Assembly (NCBI RefSeq): GCF_021044425.1
Contig: NZ_JAJNEC010000006.1
Location: forward strand, 310,001-374,000
DNA: 64,000 nt
Source: Niabella pedocola
GTDB taxonomy: Bacteria > Bacteroidota > Bacteroidia > Chitinophagales > Chitinophagaceae
Reading direction: 5' to 3'
Positions 61,849 through 64,000 of this stretch are shown here, in pieces. Positions within the stretch are counted from its first letter, which is position 1, and every line of letters begins with the position of its first letter. Made by a program: the position numbers and the translations under genes. Below the pieces are notes generated by a model. It ran no database searches. It saw only the letters and a program-made list of their open reading frames with translations, and had not been told where the DNA came from.

Positions 61849-61943
61849 ATATTTGTGGGCGCTAAAAAGAAGTAGCACATCAATAATCAATACCTTAGCA
61901 AAAACGATCAAAAGCCATCAACCGGCTGATCCCGACGATAAAT

Positions 61944-63263
61944 ATGAAAGAGAAAAATACAAACGTATCTGCTGCTGCACTTACAAACAAACAGGTGGGG
62001 GTTTCCATAGGCATCATTGCCGTGGTATTTTTTGTGATCGGCTTTATCTCCTGGGTAAACTCTATCCTGATCCCCTATTTCAAGATCGCCTGTGAGCTCA
62101 CTACCTTTGAGTCGTACTTTGTTACATTCGCTTTTTATATTTCCTACCTGATTATTTCGGTGCCTGCTTCTTATCTCTTAAAGCGAACCGGATTTAAAAA
62201 GGGAATGGCCATTGGGTTTGGGGTGATGGCCATCGGAGCCTTTCTGTTTATACCCGCCGCCGCCGTTCGTACTTATGGCCTGTTCTTAACCGGCTTGTTT
62301 GCGCTGGGAGTGGGGCTGTCTGTGCTGCAAACCGCGGCCAACCCGTACATTACCATCCTGGGGCCCATCGACCGGGCCGCACAACGCATCAGCATCCTGG
62401 GGGTGTGTAACAAAGGCGCAGGGATACTGGCCCCGCTGATTTTTGCAGCCGTTATTTTGCGTAAAACGGATACGGAACTGTTCAACAGGATTCCGTTGAT
62501 GCAACCCGGCGAAAGAGCGCTGGTGCTGGATGAACTCATTCAGCGGGTAATGGTCCCTTATTTCGTGGTGGGCGTTGTGCTGTTGTTGCTGGGGCTGCTG
62601 ATTCTGAAATCGCCATTGCCGGAGATCAATACGGAAAAGGAAGATCCGGAGGTGTCCAGGGCAAATGCGGATAAAAAAAGCATTTTCGATTTTCCCTACC
62701 TGATCCTGGGGGCCGTTGCCATCTTCCTGCATGTGGGTACACAGGTAATCTCCATTGATACGATCATCGGCTATGCCACTTCCATGCACATGCCCTTGCT
62801 GGAGGCAAAGGTTTTTCCTTCCTATACGTTGTTTGCAACCATCTGCGGGTACCTGCTGGGCGTGATCCTCATACCCCGGTTCATCAGCCAGAAACGGGCG
62901 TTGCAGGTATGTACCTTGCTGGGCACTCTGTTTTCATTACTGATCCTTCTTATTAAAGGCAGCAGTACATTCCTGGGGCATACCATCGATGCCTCCATCT
63001 GGTTTATAGCGCTGCTGGGCCTGGCCAATTCACTTATATGGGCCGGCATCTGGCCGTTGGCTATAAACGGATTGGGACGGTTTACCAAACTGGGGGCTTC
63101 GGTGATGATCATGGGATTGTGCGGTAACGGTATCCTGCCGCTGGTATACGGCCACCTGGCAGACCTGCATGGTACCCGTGAGGCGTACTGGGTATTAGTG
63201 CCCTGCTATGCCTACCTGGTTTTTTATGCATTCTATGGACACCGTATAAAAAAATGGTCGTAA
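61944..63263 (+). CDS. Sugar MFS permease (FucP/NagP family)
   Basis: 439 residues, twelve membrane helices. Opening helix SIGIIAVVFFVIGFISWVNS, then LIPYFKIACELTTFESYFVT, and GLFALGVGLSVLQTAANPYI, which are typical of the FucP-like sugar/H+ symporters. Next to nagA (10 bp gap) and divergent from nagB, it most likely brings N-acetylglucosamine or a small GlcNAc-containing sugar across the inner membrane. If so, a GlcNAc kinase is needed, and none is in the window. Confidence 0.88.
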   Translation: MKEKNTNVSAAALTNKQVGVSIGIIAVVFFVIGFISWVNSILIPYFKIACELTTFESYFVTFAFYISYLIISVPASYLLKRTGFKKGMAIGFGVMAIGAFLFIPAAAVRTYGLFLTGLFALGVGLSVLQTAANPYITILGPIDRAAQRISILGVCNKGAGILAPLIFAAVILRKTDTELFNRIPLMQPGERALVLDELIQRVMVPYFVVGVVLLLLGLLILKSPLPEINTEKEDPEVSRANADKKSIFDFPYLILGAVAIFLHVGTQVISIDTIIGYATSMHMPLLEAKVFPSYTLFATICGYLLGVILIPRFISQKRALQVCTLLGTLFSLLILLIKGSSTFLGHTIDASIWFIALLGLANSLIWAGIWPLAINGLGRFTKLGASVMIMGLCGNGILPLVYGHLADLHGTREAYWVLVPCYAYLVFYAFYGHRIKKWS

Positions 63264-63273
63264 ATTCAAACAG

Positions 63274-64000
63274 ATGGAACGTTATCTGAAAATTATCAAT
63301 GCCCGGATTCTTACGCCCCGGCGGATCATTAACGAGGGTACATTAATAGCCGCAGAAGGGCGCATTGTGTATGTGGGGGAGCAAAACCAGGAACTGCCCG
63401 GCGCCCTGGAAATCGATGCGGAAGGCCGTTTCCTGGCTCCCGGATTTATTGACCTGCATGTACACGGCGGCGGCGGATATGATTTTATGGATGGCACCGA
63501 AGAGGCATTTCTTCAAATAGCGGCAACGCACGCACAGTATGGCACCACAGCATTATATCCTACCACCCTTACCAGCGAAAAGCAGCGCCTGCTGGATACA
63601 CTGGATGTTTTTGAAAGTGCGCAACAACGGAACACACATGGAGCACAGCTTTTAGGCATGCACCTGGAAGGGCCTTATTTTGCGATGAACCAGCGCGGAG
63701 CACAGGATCCGCGTTATATCCGTAACCCCGATCCCGAAGAGTATAAAGAAGTGATCGGGTACTCCCGTGCTATTAAACGCTGGAGCGCCGCACCGGAGCT
63801 GGAAGGGGCCATCGAATTGGGGCAATTTCTCCTGTCGAAGAACGTACTTCCTGCTATTGCACATACGGACGCGGTATATGATGAAGTGGTTACCGCTTTT
63901 GAAAACGGGTATACACTCGCCACGCACTTTTATTCGGGAATGTCCGGAGTTTCAAGAAGGAACGGCTACCGGTATGCGGGCGTTATTGAAAGCGGCTACC
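63274..64000 (+). CDS. nagA: N-acetylglucosamine-6-phosphate deacetylase, 5' part
   Basis: 242 codons visible, cut by the right edge. Amidohydrolase motifs in order: DLHVHGGGGYDFMDG, MHLEGPYF with the metal-binding Glu, AHTDAVYDE, and ATHFYSGMSGVSRRNGYRYA with a metal-binding His. The reaction gives glucosamine-6-phosphate, the substrate of NagB encoded across the divergent region. Start ATG at 63274, 10 bp after the permease stop. Confidence 0.94.
   Translation, partial: MERYLKIINARILTPRRIINEGTLIAAEGRIVYVGEQNQELPGALEIDAEGRFLAPGFIDLHVHGGGGYDFMDGTEEAFLQIAATHAQYGTTALYPTTLTSEKQRLLDTLDVFESAQQRNTHGAQLLGMHLEGPYFAMNQRGAQDPRYIRNPDPEEYKEVIGYSRAIKRWSAAPELEGAIELGQFLLSKNVLPAIAHTDAVYDEVVTAFENGYTLATHFYSGMSGVSRRNGYRYAGVIESGY

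Noticed and set aside
1..64000. Recent horizontal transfer or genomic island
   Set aside because: No integrase, transposase, tRNA-linked junction or strong composition change was seen by eye.

Overview
The window reads as chromosomal DNA of a Bacteroidota bacterium, most likely family Chitinophagaceae. Four things point there: SusC/SusD pairs and ECF sigma/FecR pairs, sugar transporters and glycosidases of Bacteroidota type, start sites with almost no Shine-Dalgarno signal, and promoter words close to the Bacteroidota -7 consensus TAnnTTTG. Genus is not claimed. No rRNA, tRNA, CRISPR array, transposase or phage gene was recognised.

Layout. 1-1.6 kb: 3' end of an IcmF-type acyl-CoA mutase and a small membrane protein. 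1.75-9.4 kb: ECF sigma, FecR, STN-bearing SusC, SusD and a small lipoprotein, that is, a glycan-uptake locus without adjacent glycosidases. 9.6-15.9 kb: phosphodiesterase, then a second ECF/FecR pair feeding an STN-bearing TonB receptor and a periplasmic histidine phosphatase. 16-18.4 kb: a GH3 glycosidase. 18.4-23.4 kb: a structured intergenic region, a conserved small protein, and the alpha ribosomal operon infA-rpmJ-rpsM-rpsK-rpsD-rpoA-rplQ with unusually long, repeat-filled spacers. 23.6-26.2 kb: PEP carboxylase.

26.6-34.6 kb: a rhamnose/arabinose glycan cluster (GH78, GH106, GH127). 34.7-38.4 kb: MBL hydrolase, an ECF sigma/anti-sigma/Spy-like operon, and a C-terminal transketolase half without its partner. 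38.6-45 kb: the cell-shape cluster mreB-mreC-mreD and mrdA-rodA. 45.2-48.6 kb: a further ECF sigma, an anti-sigma factor with an internal duplication, and two paralogous outer-membrane barrels. 49-50.8 kb: two envelope proteins.

51-57.1 kb: a second SusC/SusD pair, without STN or sigma/FecR, divergent from a CE12-type acetylesterase. A 24-bp perfect palindrome of LacI operator type lies between them. 57.1-57.6 kb: three tandem copies of a ~160-bp repeat. 57.6-64 kb: an amino-sugar locus. nagB and two secreted, uncharacterised TIM-barrel proteins form one operon; a sugar MFS permease and nagA form the divergent one, with palindromic operator-like sites between them.

The best candidate for an undescribed system is that last locus: two putative glycosidases of unknown specificity tied by operon structure to GlcNAc-6-phosphate metabolism. 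Secondary candidates are a possible structured RNA at 18523-18651, a TonB receptor/phosphatase uptake module, and a possible ~55-nt minus-strand transcript at 35479-35569.
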